A stretch of 64,000 nucleotides of DNA, taken from an uncultured Lachnospiraceae bacterium. GTDB taxonomy: Bacteria > Bacillota > Clostridia > Lachnospirales > Lachnospiraceae. Below are positions 60,992 through 64,000 of this stretch, in pieces. Position numbers and translations under genes: made by a program. Where the stretch lies: NCBI GenBank assembly GCA_947630595.1, contig CANRIG010000002.1, positions 1-64,000 of the forward strand. The letters run 5' to 3'. Every line of letters begins with the position of its first letter. The first letter of the stretch is position 1. The notes under the pieces are model-generated. The model saw nothing but the letters and a program-made list of their open reading frames with translations, searched no databases and was not told the origin of the DNA.

Positions 60992-63979
60992 ATGAAAAAG
61001 CTGTGGGGAAAATTGCTGCCTTTCGTTTTAATCTGCATCGTCGGCTGCGCCGCGGTTATGATCGGAGTTTTCTACTTCGATTTTATTTCTCAGCGGATTT
61101 TTGAGGACAGCACCGGTCATCTGGAGGAGATTTACGGCCAGGTGAACCGTTCGTTCGGCGCTTTTGTCGAGCGAAACTGGGGGCTTCTGGAGAACTGGGG
61201 CGAGCATTTTGCCCTCACAAAGGACGCGGGTGACGACGGGACGGCCGGCTTTATCGCCGGCGAACAGGAATACTGGGGCTTTTCCGGCTTCTATTTTCTC
61301 GCGGAGGACAAGAGCTGCATGACGCCCGACGGCGCCATGGTCACGATCAGCCTCGACGATTCCTGGGAACGCCTGACGGCGGAGCATGAGCCCGTGATGG
61401 CCGGCGAGACGCTGGAGAACGGACAGGAAGTCACCGTTTTCGCCGCTCCGGTGCCGCACGGCACTTACCGGAGCTTCGACTACGACGCCATCGCCGTCAG
61501 CTACACGAACGCGGACATGGCCGACTCCCTCAACGTAAACGCCTTTTCCGGAAAGGCCAAATGCTTCGTCATCCACAACGACGGCTCCGTGCTGCTTTCC
61601 ACGCAGACCGGAGGCAACATTTTCGACAACTATCTCGTCTATCTGAAGGCCGCTTCCGACCTGGACGAGGCGCAGCTGGCGCAGCTTCAGAGCGACTGGG
61701 CGTCCGGCGCGTCCGGCCTGCTGCAGTGCCGGATCGGCGACACCAGCCACTGCATCCTCTACCAGCCGGTCGGCTTCCAGGATTACATCCTTCTGAGCGC
61801 GGTGCCGCAGACCGTGGTCAGCTCCGGCTTCCTGTCGGTGCAGCAGACCACCATCCGCGTCCTGATCGTCATTTTCCTGCTCGTGGGCGCGATGATTATT
61901 ATCCCCATCCTTCTGCGCACCCGGCAGCAGTCGCGCAAAAGCAGAATGGAGCTGCAGTACCGGGAGCTCATGTTCGACGTGCTGTCCAACAGCGTCGACG
62001 ACATTTTCCTGATGCTGGACACGGAAAATCAGAGCGTGGATTACATCAGCCCCAACATCGAGCGCCTGCTGGGCATCCCGGCGGAGGAGGCGCGGAAAAA
62101 CATCCGCATCATGGAAAAATGCGCCGTCGACAACGACGTCGTGATTCCGAAGCGGGTGCTGGATGCGATCCCCCTGCAGGGCAACCGCTACTGGGAGTGC
62201 GAATACATGCACCAGAACACCGGGGAACGCCGCTGGTACCGGATGACGATATACCACATGAGCATCCAGAATGTCACAAAATATATTGTCGTACTCTCTG
62301 ACCGCACGCTGGAGCGGCAGATGAATCAAAACCTGCAGGAGGCCCTGACCGCCGCCCGCAGCGCCAACGAAGCCAAGAGCAATTTCCTTTCCAATATGTC
62401 CCACGATATCCGCACCCCGATGAACGCCATCGTCGGCTTCTCGGTGCTGCTGGAGAAGGATGCGGACCAGCCCGACAAGGTGCGCGAGTACACCCACAAG
62501 ATCACGGCCTCCAGCCACCATCTGCTGAGCCTGATCAACGACGTGCTGGATATGAGCAAGATCGAGAGCGGCAAAACCTCCCTGAACGTGGATCGCTTCA
62601 GCCTGCCGGAGCTGCTGGAGAATCTGAGCATCATTCTGACGCCGCAGGCGAAGGCCAAGCGCCAGAGCTTTGAAATCCACGTGCAGGGCGCGCCGCCGGA
62701 GCAGCTCATCGGCGACAAGCTGCGCCTGAACCAGATTCTGATCAATCTGCTGTCAAACGCCATCAAATACACGCCGGACGGCGGTAAAATCGAGTTCCTG
62801 CTGTGCGAGCTGCCGCAGACGGTGCCGCAGTACGCCAAGCTGCGGTTTGTCGTGCGCGACAACGGCATCGGCATGAGCAAAGAATTTCAGGAGCACGTGT
62901 TCTCTCCGTTCAGCCGGGAGATCAGTTCCGTCACCAACAAGATTCAGGGCACCGGCCTCGGCATGGCGATCACCAAAAATCTGGTCGACCTGATGGGCGG
63001 CATCATCCAGGTGGAAAGCCAGCCCGGCCAGGGCAGCACCTTTACCGTGGAGCTCTCGTTCCTGCTCCCGGAACAGGTGGAATCCGACTCCTGGTACCGC
63101 CAGAGGATTACCCGCCTGCTCGTCGCGGACGACGAGGAAGAAATCTGCCTGGATATCCAGGAGATGATGCGCGACACCGGCGTCGACGTATCCTGCGTGA
63201 CCGACGGCCGCGCCGCGGTGGAGGCCGCCGTGCAGGCGCACAGGCGCCACGAGGATTTCCACGTCATTTTGCTGGACTGGAAAATGCCCGGCTTAAACGG
63301 CGTCGAGACCGCCCGCCTGATCCGGGAGCAGATCGGGGCGGACGTGCCGATTCTGGTGCTGACCTCCTACGACTGGAGCGAAATCGAGACGGAAGCGCGC
63401 GAGGCGGGCATCAACGCTTTCATGCCGAAGCCGTTCTTTACCTCGGTCTTCTGGCAGACGATCGAGCCGCTGTTCTTTGACCGCAGCGCGCAGCCTGACG
63501 CGGACGAACCGGCGGACAGCCGCGCGATGGACGGACGGCTGTTCCTCGTCGCCGAGGACAACGAACTGAACGCGGAAATTCTGACCGAGCTGCTGACCAT
63601 AGAGGGCGCGCGCTGCGAGCTGGCGGTGAACGGCCTTGAAGCGGCGGAAATGTTCCAGAAATCAGAGCCCGGTTATTACGATATGATTCTGATGGATGTG
63701 CAGATGCCGGTGATGAACGGCTACGAAGCCACAAAGCGGATCCGCGCCTGCGCCCATCCCGAGGCGAAAACGATCCCGATCGTGGCAATGACGGCCAACA
63801 CCTTCGCCGAGGACGTGCGGAATGCGCTGGACGCGGGCATGGACGGCCATCTCGCGAAGCCGATCGACATGGACGCCGTGCGGAAGCTGGTCGGCCGCCT
63901 GATCGGCCGCAAACCGGATCAGCCGGCGGACGCACCGGACCGGACAAAAGCCGGAGGATACGAAAACACCGGCGCATAA
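60992..63979 (+). CDS. Hybrid sensor histidine kinase with two receiver domains
   Basis: 995 residues. Membrane helices at about 7-28 and 286-310 bracket an extracellular sensor domain of about 255 residues (dCache-like in size). A PAS domain (about 325-435), HisKA with His near 471 in NMSHDIRTPMNAI, and HATPase (NQILINLLSNAIKYTPDGG, DNGIGMS, GTGLGMAI) follow. Receiver 1 has phospho-Asp near 762 (LLDWKMPG) and receiver 2 near 902 (LMDVQMPVMNG). There is no Hpt domain, so a separate Hpt protein is expected for phosphorelay. Confidence 0.95.
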   Translation: MKKLWGKLLPFVLICIVGCAAVMIGVFYFDFISQRIFEDSTGHLEEIYGQVNRSFGAFVERNWGLLENWGEHFALTKDAGDDGTAGFIAGEQEYWGFSGFYFLAEDKSCMTPDGAMVTISLDDSWERLTAEHEPVMAGETLENGQEVTVFAAPVPHGTYRSFDYDAIAVSYTNADMADSLNVNAFSGKAKCFVIHNDGSVLLSTQTGGNIFDNYLVYLKAASDLDEAQLAQLQSDWASGASGLLQCRIGDTSHCILYQPVGFQDYILLSAVPQTVVSSGFLSVQQTTIRVLIVIFLLVGAMIIIPILLRTRQQSRKSRMELQYRELMFDVLSNSVDDIFLMLDTENQSVDYISPNIERLLGIPAEEARKNIRIMEKCAVDNDVVIPKRVLDAIPLQGNRYWECEYMHQNTGERRWYRMTIYHMSIQNVTKYIVVLSDRTLERQMNQNLQEALTAARSANEAKSNFLSNMSHDIRTPMNAIVGFSVLLEKDADQPDKVREYTHKITASSHHLLSLINDVLDMSKIESGKTSLNVDRFSLPELLENLSIILTPQAKAKRQSFEIHVQGAPPEQLIGDKLRLNQILINLLSNAIKYTPDGGKIEFLLCELPQTVPQYAKLRFVVRDNGIGMSKEFQEHVFSPFSREISSVTNKIQGTGLGMAITKNLVDLMGGIIQVESQPGQGSTFTVELSFLLPEQVESDSWYRQRITRLLVADDEEEICLDIQEMMRDTGVDVSCVTDGRAAVEAAVQAHRRHEDFHVILLDWKMPGLNGVETARLIREQIGADVPILVLTSYDWSEIETEAREAGINAFMPKPFFTSVFWQTIEPLFFDRSAQPDADEPADSRAMDGRLFLVAEDNELNAEILTELLTIEGARCELAVNGLEAAEMFQKSEPGYYDMILMDVQMPVMNGYEATKRIRACAHPEAKTIPIVAMTANTFAEDVRNALDAGMDGHLAKPIDMDAVRKLVGRLIGRKPDQPADAPDRTKAGGYENTGA

Positions 63980-64000
63980 AAGAGAAAAACCGCAGACCGC

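Overview
The window looks like chromosome from a fairly GC-rich Gram-positive gut anaerobe of the Clostridia, most likely Lachnospiraceae. The inference rests on gene content: a TIGR04086 membrane protein beside rho, a DUF4364 regulator, DnaE with a Firmicutes-type layout, SleB and NlpC/P60 wall hydrolases, LytR-CpsA-Psr and TagGH/Wzm-Wzt proteins, a flavodiiron protein, and strong AGGAGG ribosome sites throughout. No rRNA, tRNA, CRISPR array or insertion sequence was seen.

Layout. 0-3 kb (minus): a CorC/HlyC transporter, mutM and an OmpR-type response regulator cut by the window edge. 3-5.6 kb (plus): a small membrane protein and rho, closed by a strong terminator. 5.8-16.3 kb (minus): an SH3-NlpC/P60 hydrolase, an AAA-PD-(D/E)XK protein, an ldh/aminotransferase/trkA/trkH operon, and an Hpt plus HD-GYP response-regulator pair. 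16.4-19.2 kb: rpoD and clpX. 19.2-46 kb: a cell-surface polysaccharide locus on the minus strand with wecE, five GT2-type proteins (one a GT2-GT4 fusion), an initiating sugar-phosphate transferase, an LCP ligase, rfbA/B/C, a Wzm/Wzt ABC exporter with a Wzt C-terminal domain, a methyltransferase fused to a kinase-like domain, and two membrane-anchored deacetylases. A plus-strand yfhO gene and a small DUF1016 insertion lie in the middle. 46-49 kb (plus): radical SAM, DUF4364 and flavodiiron genes. 49-58 kb (minus): a DUF4143 ATPase, a SleB-like hydrolase and a dnaE-pfkA-trmH operon. 58-59 kb: a toxin-antitoxin remnant. 59-64 kb (plus): a two-gene ABC transporter and a large hybrid histidine kinase.

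The polysaccharide genes form a plausible pathway. RfbA/B/C and WecE make dTDP-activated deoxy- and amino-sugars, the undecaprenyl-phosphate sugar transferase starts the chain, the GT proteins extend it, Wzm/Wzt exports it, the LCP protein attaches it to the wall, and the deacetylases trim it. The methyltransferase-kinase fusion beside a Wzt with a C-terminal domain resembles the WbdD chain-capping arrangement of Gram-negative ABC-exported O-antigens.

Three observations stand out. (1) About 16 short tandem-repeat arrays, with units of about 15 to 60 bp, occur both inside genes (in frame) and in gaps; several gap arrays copy the stop codon or start codon of the adjacent gene. (2) A DinJ-like antitoxin carries a VbhA-type Fic-inhibitory motif and an intact promoter-operator, but its Fic toxin has lost the active-site region by deletion. 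(3) A DUF1016 nuclease gene sits between two exact 21-bp direct repeats in what would otherwise be a divergent promoter region.
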